19,851 bases of DNA, taken from Alistipes sp. GTDB lineage: Bacteria > Bacteroidota > Bacteroidia > Bacteroidales > Rikenellaceae. Every line of letters starts with the position of its first letter. Positions within the stretch are counted from its first letter, which is position 1. The notes under the pieces are model-generated. The model made no database searches. It had not been told where the DNA came from and was given only the letters and a program-made list of their open reading frames with translations. A program made the position numbers and the translations under genes. Shown piece by piece: positions 1 to 7,169 of the stretch. The stretch spans positions 1 through 19,851 of the forward strand of contig JAFZDR010000025.1 in NCBI GenBank assembly GCA_017561105.1, read 5' to 3'.

Positions 1-5
1 AACTC

Positions 6-43
6 TGTTAGTTTACTAACAAGGCGAAATTTTGCCTTATTAG
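6..43. other. Overlapping inverted repeats left of the mqnD terminator
   Basis: Two hairpins share one arm. The first pairs TGTTAG (6-11) with CTAACA (16-21) around a 4-nt loop. The second pairs 16-25 with 34-43, with one mismatch, and can zip further through the A/T-rich middle. They cannot form together. No T-run follows on either strand, so neither looks like an ordinary intrinsic terminator. The stretch 1-70 holds no gene that I can see. It could be the end of whatever lies left of the window. Confidence 0.3.
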
Positions 44-70
44 CAAACAGGCCTCAACGCACCGCCGACA

Positions 71-103
71 AATAAAAAAAAAGACGAGCAACGCCCGTCT
101 TTT
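71..103 (-). terminator. Rho-independent terminator of the pepP-mqnB-mqnD operon
   Basis: Read on the minus strand, an 11-bp stem (79-89 pairing with 93-103, one G:T wobble) closes a 3-nt loop and is followed by an almost pure T-run (78 down to 71). The upstream arm overlaps the stop codon of mqnD, so the operon ends exactly here. Confidence 0.85.
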
Positions 104-872
104 ATCTCTCGTCTAACAACCTTCTCACCGCTTTTCGGCCTTCATCGCCCAGCGATATGGTATAGTCATTAACGAAAAGTGATATATGTTTTTCGATAAC
201 ATCATCCTCCAACTCCTGCGCATGTTGCTTTACAAAGTCGCGCGACAAAAGCGGATTTTCAAAAGCAAAACGAACACTTTTTGAGAGTAGTTTATCGAAT
301 TTCGATATTACACTTTCATCAACTTCTCGTTTAACGATAATAGCTCCAAGCGGAAGAGGCAGATTTGTTTCACTCTCCCACAACTTTCCGAGATCGGCAA
401 CCAACTCCAAATTTCGTTTTTCGTAGACAAATCGGCCCTCGTGAATCAACACTCCGGCATCGGCATCACCGCGCTCCACAGCCTCGGCAATCTCAGAAAA
501 CAGTCGCTGTTCGACCTCCTCCACATCGGGGAAATATCGCTTGAGCAGAGCATTAGCCGTAGTATTCAAACCGGGCGAAAGGACTTTGCGAATTTTGCCC
601 GTTTCGCCCTTTCGACGCACGAGCAACTGACCATTGCCGCGACCAAGTGCCGAACCGCTATCGAGCAGACGATACTTATCGGCAACAAGTGGATAGACCG
701 CATAGCTAATCTTCGAAATATCGGGTTCACCGCGCAGCACGCCCTCGTTCAGCACCTCAATATCGTGGTACTCAACATCCAAATCGAAGTCGTGCTCAAT
801 ACGCTTGTTTATAATTGCATCGAACGCAAAAGTATCGTTCGGGCAGGGCGAAATATGGAGTGAAAAACGCAT
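102..872 (-). CDS. mqnD: 1,4-dihydroxy-6-naphthoate synthase (MqnD)
   Basis: Predicted to convert cyclic de-hypoxanthine futalosine to 1,4-dihydroxy-6-naphthoate, a late step of the futalosine route to menaquinone in the cytoplasm. The 256-residue length fits the family. The N-terminal SPCPNDTFAF (8-17) is the family hallmark, and GLNTTA (101-106) and IHEGR (143-147) line the active site of this periplasmic-binding-protein-like fold. His144 corresponds to the histidine proposed as the base in characterised MqnD. The frame is open for 23 codons upstream, but I place the start at 872: its A is the last base of the mqnB stop (TAATG), and the conserved protein begins MRFSLHISPCPND. Last gene of a three-gene operon with a terminator overlapping its stop. 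Confidence 0.92.
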   Translation of the reverse strand: MRFSLHISPCPNDTFAFDAIINKRIEHDFDLDVEYHDIEVLNEGVLRGEPDISKISYAVYPLVADKYRLLDSGSALGRGNGQLLVRRKGETGKIRKVLSPGLNTTANALLKRYFPDVEEVEQRLFSEIAEAVERGDADAGVLIHEGRFVYEKRNLELVADLGKLWESETNLPLPLGAIIVKREVDESVISKFDKLLSKSVRFAFENPLLSRDFVKQHAQELEDDVIEKHISLFVNDYTISLGDEGRKAVRRLLDER

Positions 873-1387
873 TACTCTTCCTCTAATTTTAGGTTTAGAA
901 TTGTATCGGTCAGACGCTCGAGAGCAAGCGGAATATCCCACTCGCTACGCTCCTCACCCACATAGTTCGATATAGCTCTAATCTCGCCGCAGCGAATACC
1001 CTCGGCTTGCGCCATAGCGAAGAGTGCTGCACCCTCCATATTCTCGATATCGGCACCGTCAGCCTTCATCGAGCAATGCGACACAGTATTGCTGCAAACA
1101 CTCGGCAGTCCCTCTATCTCCAACGAAGTACGATATGTGCGGTCATAGCCCGATGAGAGGTAGGCAAATCGCTCCTCCGCAACAGCTACGACATCGCCCT
1201 TTTTAAGGTTGTGGTCGTATGCTCCCGCAATACCGCAAAGGAGCAACGGCTGTCGCTCGGTGCGGAGTATGCGTGCAACCTCGGTAGCCGTTTCGACAGC
1301 TCCGATACCGCAGATGCGAATATCGAGATCGGGACGCAACGCCTTAAGTTTTGCCGCTTCGAGTTCGGTCGGAAAGAGAAGAATCAT
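872..1387 (-). CDS. mqnB: Futalosine hydrolase (MqnB), short form
   Basis: Predicted to split futalosine (or 6-amino-6-deoxyfutalosine) into the base and de-hypoxanthine futalosine, one step before MqnC and MqnD. It belongs to the nucleoside phosphorylase/MTAN fold: a Gly-rich CGIGA (26-30), the GIAGAY strand (52-57), and ENMEGAA (115-121), which carries the ribose-binding Met-Glu pair. At 171 residues it is shorter than typical MTA/SAH nucleosidases (about 230), with a visibly trimmed middle. The ATG at 1387 follows the pepP stop by one base. A TTG four codons upstream would overlap pepP and is less likely. Function rests on the fold plus the adjacent mqnD. Confidence 0.88.
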   Translation of the reverse strand: MILLFPTELEAAKLKALRPDLDIRICGIGAVETATEVARILRTERQPLLLCGIAGAYDHNLKKGDVVAVAEERFAYLSSGYDRTYRTSLEIEGLPSVCSNTVSHCSMKADGADIENMEGAALFAMAQAEGIRCGEIRAISNYVGEERSEWDIPLALERLTDTILNLKLEEE

Positions 1388-1388
1388 A

Positions 1389-2783
1389 CTATTTACCAAC
1401 TACCGCCTCCAACTCCTCGACTGACGAAGGTATATGCTTGTCGCCGATAACGCGGCCACCCTCGGCAGTAACTACGATATCGTCCTCGATGCGGATACCG
1501 CCAAAGTCGCGATACTCGTCGAGAAGATTATAGTTTACGATACCCTTATACAGACCATCAGCCTTCGACTTATCAATCAATGCCGGAATAAAGTAGATAC
1601 CCGGCTCGTTACTCATAACTGTGCCCTCGCGCAACTTCCAAGCGGCACGATAGACGCATGTTCCCGATGCGATAGCACGCTCCTTGAACTCCGAGAAGTC
1701 ATAGCTGCGCTCGCCCATAGCCTCGCAGTCGTGTACATCCATACCCATACCGTGCGAGAGTCCGTGAGGCATAAAGAGATACATTGCTCCCGCCTCGACT
1801 GCATCCTCTGCCGACGAGGTAATCAAGCCGACATCGTGCAAGCCCTCGGCCAATGAGAGGAGCGCCTTCTTATGCACCTCCTCCATATACATTGCTCCCG
1901 CCTTCATATTCTTTGGAGCCTCATCGTGAGCACGAAGTACAATCTCGTAGATATCCTTCTGCTTCTGGGTAAACTTACCCGATACAGGGTAGGTACGAGT
2001 GTGATCCGAGCAATAGTTCTCGAGCGACTCGCCACCTCCGTCAACCAAGAGAAGGCGACCATTCTCCAAAACGCCGTCGCTATTGAGGTTGTGGAGTGTC
2101 TCGCCGTGCTGCGATACGATGCTCGGGAACGAAACGCCCAAGCCGTCTGCCTTGGCAATACCCTCCATGGCACCTGCAATCTCGCGCTCGACAACGCCCG
2201 CCTTACACATCTTCATTGCGGTGGTGTGCATTGCATATCCGAGCTGGAATGCTCGCTCCAAAGCTTCAATCTCCTCGGCCGACTTAACCTCGCGCATCTC
2301 GGCAACAGCAAACATCAAATCCACCGACTTGTGCGGATACAACTCTGCAAGAGGCAAGTCCAAAAGGCGCGAAAGTTCGATCTTGCTCTCGCCACGATAT
2401 GGCGGGAGGAAGTGGATGCGGCGATTCTGCTTCATCGCCGCTGCAACAACATTGTCGAGAGCCTTCAACGGCTGGCAGTTCGACACGCCAACCTGCGCAC
2501 CCAACTCCACAAGACAAGGCTGCGGACCTGTCCAGATAATATCTTCAACTGTAAAATCGTCACCAACGAGCATCGACTCGCCCGACTCAGCATCAATTAC
2601 CGCCATCAACGACGGTATATTCAAACCGAAGTAGTAGAGGAAAGTCGAATCCTGGCGGAACGAGTAGGTATTGTTCGGATAGTTGAATGGCGAGAGCGAA
2701 TTACCCGCAATCAAAACCAATCCGTTACCAATTCGGCGTGCCAACTCGGCACGGCGCTGCTTATAAGTCTCTGCACTAAACAT
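1389..2783 (-). CDS. pepP: Xaa-Pro aminopeptidase, M24B family
   Basis: A 464-residue cytosolic metallo-aminopeptidase that removes N-terminal residues preceding proline. The N-terminal AMP_N domain (about 1-150) precedes a pita-bread catalytic domain. All five dinuclear metal ligands are visible: Asp248 (LLVDGGGE), Asp260 (CSDHTRTY), His344 (GLSHGMGMDVHD), Glu393 (SNEPGIYF) and Glu433 (GGIRIEDD). The frame is open for 30 more codons upstream, but those codons cover the promoter region. The start at 2783 gives MFSAETYKQRRAEL, typical of the family. First gene of the operon with mqnB and mqnD; the reason for the pairing with menaquinone genes is not evident from sequence. Confidence 0.93.
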   Translation of the reverse strand: MFSAETYKQRRAELARRIGNGLVLIAGNSLSPFNYPNNTYSFRQDSTFLYYFGLNIPSLMAVIDAESGESMLVGDDFTVEDIIWTGPQPCLVELGAQVGVSNCQPLKALDNVVAAAMKQNRRIHFLPPYRGESKIELSRLLDLPLAELYPHKSVDLMFAVAEMREVKSAEEIEALERAFQLGYAMHTTAMKMCKAGVVEREIAGAMEGIAKADGLGVSFPSIVSQHGETLHNLNSDGVLENGRLLLVDGGGESLENYCSDHTRTYPVSGKFTQKQKDIYEIVLRAHDEAPKNMKAGAMYMEEVHKKALLSLAEGLHDVGLITSSAEDAVEAGAMYLFMPHGLSHGMGMDVHDCEAMGERSYDFSEFKERAIASGTCVYRAAWKLREGTVMSNEPGIYFIPALIDKSKADGLYKGIVNYNLLDEYRDFGGIRIEDDIVVTAEGGRVIGDKHIPSSVEELEAVVGK

Positions 2784-2810
2784 AGTTCTATAGTATCTTG
2801 TTATTTTATA

Positions 2811-2818
2811 CAAAGGTA
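2811..2818 (-). promoter_or_regulatory. Bacteroidota -7 box for the pepP operon
   Basis: On the minus strand TACCTTTG matches the TAnnTTTG consensus, 28 bases upstream of the pepP start codon. I do not see a good TTTG at the -33 position, so only the -7 element is claimed. It lies back to back with the promoter at 2837-2868. Confidence 0.5.
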
Positions 2819-2836
2819 GGGATATTTTTGGAAATA

Positions 2837-2868
2837 TTTGATTGTCGATTAAAAAAAGAGTATCTTTG
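2837..2868 (+). promoter_or_regulatory. Bacteroidota promoter for the DUF1566/GH28 pair
   Basis: TTTG (2837-2840), 20 bases, then TATCTTTG (2861-2868): a full match to the primary sigma consensus of the phylum. It stands 30 bases before the start at 2899 and diverges from the pepP promoter. Confidence 0.75.
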
Positions 2869-2898
2869 TACAAGAAAATGGACTAACTGACTCATACA

Positions 2899-3351
2899 AT
2901 GAAAAAACTATTTATACTGATGCTTGCGCTCGGTGCAGCGTTAAATCTCTCGGCACAGAGCTACAAGGTGGGCGACTACTACAATGTTGACGGCAAGAAG
3001 GGTGTCGTTTTCGAGGTTTCGGAGGATGGCAGACATGGTACAATAATCGCCGATTCGGAGCCCGAGGGGCTGACTACCTGGCACAAAGCTATGGAGTGGG
3101 GCAAACAACTCAAGGATGGTTGGTATATCCCGTCGCACAAGGAGCTTATGACGCTGCTGGAGGTACACAAAGTGGTTAATAAGAAGTTGTGCGAGGTAGG
3201 TCGCAAACTGACTATAACTCCCAATAACTTCTATTGGTCCACCACCGAGTTTAATGCCGACTGCGCATGGATTGTATGTATGGCAACGGGCAGCACCGGA
3301 GGTAGCTACAAGGGCAACCCTTTCAATATGCGTGCCGTATCGAAATTCTAA
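2899..3351 (+). CDS. Small secreted DUF1566-like protein
   Basis: A 150-residue exported protein with a type I signal peptide (1-19, cleavage near LSAQ). The mature part resembles the DUF1566/Lcl C-terminal fold, which is lectin-like: GWYIPSHKEL (74-83), FYWSTTE (111-117), a CAW strand near 122-124 and a terminal MRAVSKF. This Trp/Pro/Tyr-rich pattern is common in Bacteroidota surface and periplasmic proteins of unknown role. It has its own promoter and ends 24 bases before the GH28 gene on the same strand, with no terminator between, so the two are probably co-transcribed. A carbohydrate-binding or accessory role is possible but not shown. Confidence 0.72.
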   Translation: MKKLFILMLALGAALNLSAQSYKVGDYYNVDGKKGVVFEVSEDGRHGTIIADSEPEGLTTWHKAMEWGKQLKDGWYIPSHKELMTLLEVHKVVNKKLCEVGRKLTITPNNFYWSTTEFNADCAWIVCMATGSTGGSYKGNPFNMRAVSKF

Positions 3352-3375
3352 TGCTAAATAGTTAAATTTAATAAT

Positions 3376-4743
3376 ATGAAAAGAGTTTTCATCTCTGTTT
3401 TGATGCTTTTTGTTGCCGTTGCGACAGCAAGTGCTGCGGAGTACAACATCAAGAAGTTCGGTGCCGTGAGCGACACCACAAAGTATAGCACCAAGGCTAT
3501 ACAGCGAGCTATCGACGCCTGCTCGAATGCAGGAGGCGGTCGCGTGGTTGTACCTGCGGGCAACTACAAAATAGGTACAATCGTTCTCAAGAACAATGTA
3601 AATCTCCACTTGGAGTTGGGTGCAACCCTCTATGGCAGCACCCGCATCGAGGACTATATCCCATTCGGCACAGATTTCAAGTCGTTGCGTACACAGGGCA
3701 CTACCGTGCAGCTTATCTATGGCGACAAGGTGGAGAATGTGGTGATTGACGGCTACGGAACTATCGACGGTCGCGGTCGCAACTTCGTAACCAACCGTGG
3801 TCGAGATGAGGGCATCACCCGCCCACACCTCTTGCGCTTTGTGCAGAGCAAGAATATCGTAATTCGCGATATCACAATTCGTAACTCGCCATGCTGGATG
3901 CAGCACTATTTGGCTTGCGACCATATTCGCATCGAGGGTGTAACAGTCTTCAACCGCAACCACTTCAACAACGACGGCCTCGACCTCGACGGTTGCCACG
4001 ATGTAATCGTATCGAACTGCTATATCGACTCGGACGACGATGGTATCGTTCTCAAAAGCACCTCGCCTCGTTTGTGCGAGAATATCACTATCTCGAACTG
4101 CGTGGTTTCGTCGCACTGCAACGCCGTAAAGATGGGCACCGAGACAACGGGAGGTTTCCGCAACATCAATATCAACAACATCGTTATTATGCCAAGTTCC
4201 GACCAACGCGAGAAGTTCTGCGGCCAGTGGATCGGCATTTCGGCTATCGCTCTTGAGATTGTCGATGGCGGTGTTATGGAGAATATCAACCTCAGCAACT
4301 TTACGGTCGAGGGCACACAGGCTCCTATCTACATTCGCCTTGCAAACCGCGCTCGCCCATATCTCGCAGGCGTTGAGAAGCCTGGCGTAGGTCGCATTCA
4401 CGATGTGCGCATCAGCAATGTTACCGTGCGCAACGCAGGTGTTTACGGCTCGTCAATTACTGCTATCCCGGGATATTATGTTGAGGATATCGTACTCGAG
4501 AATATCTCGATCCACCACAAAGGCGGTGTAACCGAAGATATGGTGGAGGAGAAGTGGAAGGATGAGCGAGAAAAGAAGTATCCGGAGGGTACAAGCTGGG
4601 GCACATTGCCTGCACAGGGATTCTTCATCCGCCACGCCCGCAACATCGAGCTTAAGAATATCAGAATCACCTCTGACAAGTCCGATGTACGACCTAACTT
4701 TATTGAGATTGACACCCACAATGTAGATATCATTAAGAGATAG
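3376..4743 (+). CDS. Secreted GH28-family (polygalacturonase-like) glycoside hydrolase
   Basis: A 455-residue exported right-handed beta-helix protein. A signal peptide spans 1-20 (ASA/AEY) and is followed by the N-terminal KFGAVSDTT motif typical of pectin-active beta-helix enzymes. Repeated N-I-x-I-x-N ladders run throughout. Two GH28 active-site stretches are present: NNDGLDLD (Asp200 region) and DSDDDG (Asp220-222). The canonical G-H-G loop is replaced by SSHCNAVKMG (245-254), and I cannot find the usual R-x-K motif. It may therefore act on a substituted galacturonan, rhamnogalacturonan or another uronide. Expected location is periplasm or cell surface. A bidirectional terminator follows. 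Confidence 0.85.
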   Translation: MKRVFISVLMLFVAVATASAAEYNIKKFGAVSDTTKYSTKAIQRAIDACSNAGGGRVVVPAGNYKIGTIVLKNNVNLHLELGATLYGSTRIEDYIPFGTDFKSLRTQGTTVQLIYGDKVENVVIDGYGTIDGRGRNFVTNRGRDEGITRPHLLRFVQSKNIVIRDITIRNSPCWMQHYLACDHIRIEGVTVFNRNHFNNDGLDLDGCHDVIVSNCYIDSDDDGIVLKSTSPRLCENITISNCVVSSHCNAVKMGTETTGGFRNININNIVIMPSSDQREKFCGQWIGISAIALEIVDGGVMENINLSNFTVEGTQAPIYIRLANRARPYLAGVEKPGVGRIHDVRISNVTVRNAGVYGSSITAIPGYYVEDIVLENISIHHKGGVTEDMVEEKWKDEREKKYPEGTSWGTLPAQGFFIRHARNIELKNIRITSDKSDVRPNFIEIDTHNVDIIKR

Positions 4744-4759
4744 GATAAATAGATATAAA

Positions 4760-4801
4760 AAAGTAATCGCCAAGCAGAAAAATTTGCTTGGCGATTACTT
4801 T
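4760..4801. terminator. Bidirectional terminator between GH28 and U32 genes
   Basis: A perfect 17-bp stem (4760-4776 pairing with 4785-4801) closes an 8-nt A/T loop between convergent genes. The minus-strand copy is followed by a T-run (4759 down to 4755). The plus-strand copy is followed only by TAATTATC, so termination is probably stronger for the minus-strand gene. Confidence 0.85.
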
Positions 4802-4824
4802 AATTATCAATCCTCAATTGAATT

Positions 4825-6063
4825 TTATCGCATCACCTCTTTGTAGAGCTTATCGCCACGGCGCACAACCTCGACAGTCTTAATCGAGCAGACATCGCCC
4901 TGCTTAACGCCCTCGACAACCTTATTATCGAGTACAATACCCTCGGCCTTCTGCTCCACAACTCCCGTTGTTTCGCCCATGATAAGGATATCGTCGCCCT
5001 CGGCCATAGTCGAAGCCTCAACAGTAATCTCGGCTACGCCTATATTCTTGAAATAGTTGGTAACCTTACCCACATACTCCTTGCGGTGAGTTGCCGACGA
5101 ACCGTATGCATTGGTGTGCTCGACAACGAGCTTATTAGCGTAATAGCCGCCCCAGAAGCCGCGGTTAAAGACGCGCAAAAGGCCCTCCTTCAACTCCTCG
5201 GCACTCTCGCGAGTGTACTCACCCGCCTCGATAAGGCGCAGAGCCTTGTCGTAGGCCTCGACCACGCGCTTCACATACTCGCCACCGCGTGCACGACCCT
5301 CAATCTTCAAGACACGGACACCCGCGTTGATAAACTGATCGAGGAAATCCACAGTGCAGAGATCCTTCGGCGAGAGGATATAGCGACCGTCAATATCGAG
5401 CATTTCGCCCGTATCCTTATCCTGAATGGTATATTTTCTGCGACATATTTGGCGACAAGCACCACGATTAGCCGAGCAGTTTGTCTCGTGCTGACTCAAG
5501 TAGCACTTGCCCGAAATAGACATACACAACGCTCCGTGAGCGAACATCTCAATCTCTACCAACTCGCCCTTCGGACCACGGATATCCTGCTCGATGATGG
5601 CTTTATGCACCGTTGCAATCTGCTCCAACGACAACTCGCGAGCCAAAACCACAACATCAGCCCACTGCGAGAAGAATTTTACAGCCTCCGAGTTCGAGAT
5701 ATTACACTGCGTAGAGATATGCACCTCGACACCCACCTGATAGGCGTAGGTTATAACTGCCAAATCCGATGCGATAACGGCATCGACACCAACCTCCTTG
5801 GCCTTATCAACAACCTCGTGCATAACCTGTAACTCATCATCATAGATGATGGTATTGACAGTCAGGTAGGTCTTTACGCCAGCCTTATGGGCAATTTCGA
5901 CAATCTGCTCCATATCGGCAGCCGAAAAATTTGCCGCCGAAGCCGAGCGCATATTCAATCGTCCGATGCCGAAATAGACCGAGTTTGCACCCGCATTTAT
6001 CGCAGCATGAAGCGACTCGTAGCACCCCACAGGTGCCATAATTTCAATATCTGATCTTTTCAT
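4825..6063 (-). CDS. Peptidase U32 family protein, probable RNA-hydroxylation (TrhP/RlhA-like) enzyme
   Basis: A 412-residue cytosolic protein. The U32 signature is complete: EMFAHGALCMSISGKCYLS (172-190), followed by further cysteines at 196, 203 and 207. Characterised relatives (TrhP, RlhA, UbiU/UbiV) are not proteases but prephenate-dependent tRNA or rRNA hydroxylation or ubiquinone hydroxylation factors. UbiU/V bind an iron-sulfur cluster through conserved cysteines. The N-terminal half is a TIM-barrel-like region beginning IEIMAPVGCYESLHAAINAG. Which subfamily this is cannot be settled here, so no symbol is given. No consensus promoter is visible in the repeat-filled gap upstream, so it may be read from the polyprenyl synthase transcript. 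Confidence 0.85.
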   Translation of the reverse strand: MKRSDIEIMAPVGCYESLHAAINAGANSVYFGIGRLNMRSASAANFSAADMEQIVEIAHKAGVKTYLTVNTIIYDDELQVMHEVVDKAKEVGVDAVIASDLAVITYAYQVGVEVHISTQCNISNSEAVKFFSQWADVVVLARELSLEQIATVHKAIIEQDIRGPKGELVEIEMFAHGALCMSISGKCYLSQHETNCSANRGACRQICRRKYTIQDKDTGEMLDIDGRYILSPKDLCTVDFLDQFINAGVRVLKIEGRARGGEYVKRVVEAYDKALRLIEAGEYTRESAEELKEGLLRVFNRGFWGGYYANKLVVEHTNAYGSSATHRKEYVGKVTNYFKNIGVAEITVEASTMAEGDDILIMGETTGVVEQKAEGIVLDNKVVEGVKQGDVCSIKTVEVVRRGDKLYKEVMR

Positions 6064-6072
6064 TTTTATCAG

Positions 6073-6107
6073 GCTGTTAGCTTTTTGCCATTAGCCATTG
6101 GCTTTTT
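6073..6107. repeat. Degenerate heptamer array, GCCATTA type
   Basis: Five consecutive 7-mers, each starting with GC: GCTGTTA, GCTTTTT, GCCATTA, GCCATTG, GCTTTTT. The array lies 10 to 44 bases upstream of the U32 start codon. The 13-mer at 6087-6099 (read on the minus strand AATGGCTAATGGC) recurs exactly at 16666-16678 in the metY-metX gap. Confidence 0.6.
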
Positions 6108-6124
6108 TTAGTTTTTTGAGTTCA

Positions 6125-6180
6125 ACTACTCTCTACTCACTACACACTACTCTCTACTCACTACTCACTACTCACTATTT
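6125..6180. repeat. Heptamer tandem repeat, ACTACTC type
   Basis: Eight head-to-tail 7-mers. Four are exactly ACTACTC, two are TCTACTC, one is ACTACAC, and the last decays to ACTATTT. A 19-bp block (6125-6143) repeats exactly at 6146-6164, a 21-bp (3 x 7) period. The array ends two bases before the stop codon of the polyprenyl synthase gene and fills the gap to the U32 gene together with 6073-6107. Confidence 0.8.
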
Positions 6181-6181
6181 T

Positions 6182-7159
6182 TTAGCTCTTTCGTCCTACG
6201 AGATTTTCGGCATATTTGCGCAACTCAACCGTGCGATCGCTCGACACCGAGAGGTTGTCCAAAATCGAGAGTGCACGCTGGAAGCGCTGAGCAATCTGCT
6301 GCTCTACCCTTTCAGGAACTCCCAACGAGTCGTACAACGCCTTTATTGTCGCGATCTTCTCCGCATCGTTCAAATCCTCGCGCAAGTGGGTTGTGCGCAA
6401 CACCTCGCGCTGCTCCTCGTCGGCACGCGAGAAGGCCTCAATCATAAGGATTGTCTTCTTACCCTCGAGGATATCGCCACCAATTTTCTTACCTAAGCGC
6501 TCGTCGCCGTAGCTGTCGAGCAAATCGTCCTGAAGCTGGAAGGCCAAGCCCACCTCCAACGCAAAGTTGTAGAGACGGGTAGCATCCTCCTCGGGAGCAC
6601 CGGCGAGAATAGCACCTATAACGGCCGATCCTGCAAGCAGCGCGGCAGTTTTAAGCTCGATCATGCGCATATAATCGACCACCGACACCTTCTGCTGGGT
6701 TTCGAAATCCATATCGAACTGCTGACCTTCGCACACCTCGGCTGCCATCTTATTAAACCACTCGAAGATCTTTGGAAGACGCTCCGAATCGGTGCGCTGC
6801 AGGTAGCTATACGCCAAAATAAGCATAGCATCGCCCGAGAGAATTGCCACGTTATTACCCCACTTTGCAGGGACCGACGAACGACCGCGACGCACTGCGG
6901 CATTATCCATGATATCGTCGTGCAAGAGGGTGAAGTTGTGGAAAATCTCCACCGCCATAGCAGGCATTACGGCACGCTCGATATCCTCGGCATAGAGGTT
7001 ATAGGCGAGCATCAGAAGCGTTGGTCGGATGCGCTTTCCACCCACCTCCAAGCCATACTTTATCGGAGCATAAAGGCGCTGCGGCTCTTCGGGGGTCGGC
7101 ATCTGCGCGATATAACGCTCGAAGAGGGCAATAAGTTCGTTATTGGTGTATAATTTCAT
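6182..7159 (-). CDS. Polyprenyl (isoprenyl) diphosphate synthase
   Basis: A 325-residue trans-prenyltransferase that condenses isopentenyl diphosphate with allylic diphosphates. It has GGKRIRP (40-46), the first Asp-rich motif DDIMD (81-85) and the second DDLLD (211-215), with the basic and Lys motifs in order. Phe76 sits five residues before the first Asp-rich motif, and that motif has no two-residue insertion. This pattern is associated with short-chain (C15-C20) products, although homologues in this phylum are often labelled octaprenyl synthase. Product length therefore remains open; a menaquinone side-chain or undecaprenyl precursor role are both reasonable. It starts 10 bases after the phosphatase stop and is surely co-transcribed with it. 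Confidence 0.92.
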   Translation of the reverse strand: MKLYTNNELIALFERYIAQMPTPEEPQRLYAPIKYGLEVGGKRIRPTLLMLAYNLYAEDIERAVMPAMAVEIFHNFTLLHDDIMDNAAVRRGRSSVPAKWGNNVAILSGDAMLILAYSYLQRTDSERLPKIFEWFNKMAAEVCEGQQFDMDFETQQKVSVVDYMRMIELKTAALLAGSAVIGAILAGAPEEDATRLYNFALEVGLAFQLQDDLLDSYGDERLGKKIGGDILEGKKTILMIEAFSRADEEQREVLRTTHLREDLNDAEKIATIKALYDSLGVPERVEQQIAQRFQRALSILDNLSVSSDRTVELRKYAENLVGRKS

Positions 7160-7169
7160 AGTCGAAAAA

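Noticed and set aside
873..941. A 23-codon upstream extension of mqnD
   Set aside because: It lies wholly inside mqnB. The conserved protein starts at 872 with TAATG coupling.
1872..2819. A 315-codon plus-strand frame opposite pepP
   Set aside because: It is a shadow of the aminopeptidase, whose metal ligands and operon structure are clear. The shadow has no promoter or recognisable motif.
2941..4401. A 486-codon open frame on the minus strand opposite the DUF1566 and GH28 genes
   Set aside because: It lies in the antisense frame exactly aligned with the sense codons of both genes, where stops arise only from TTA, CTA or TCA. The sense genes rarely use these codons. The product is unlike any family I know, and the sense genes have a promoter, signal peptides and motifs.
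6125..6180. A CRISPR array
   Set aside because: The units are 7 bp head to tail with no spacers and there are no cas genes nearby.
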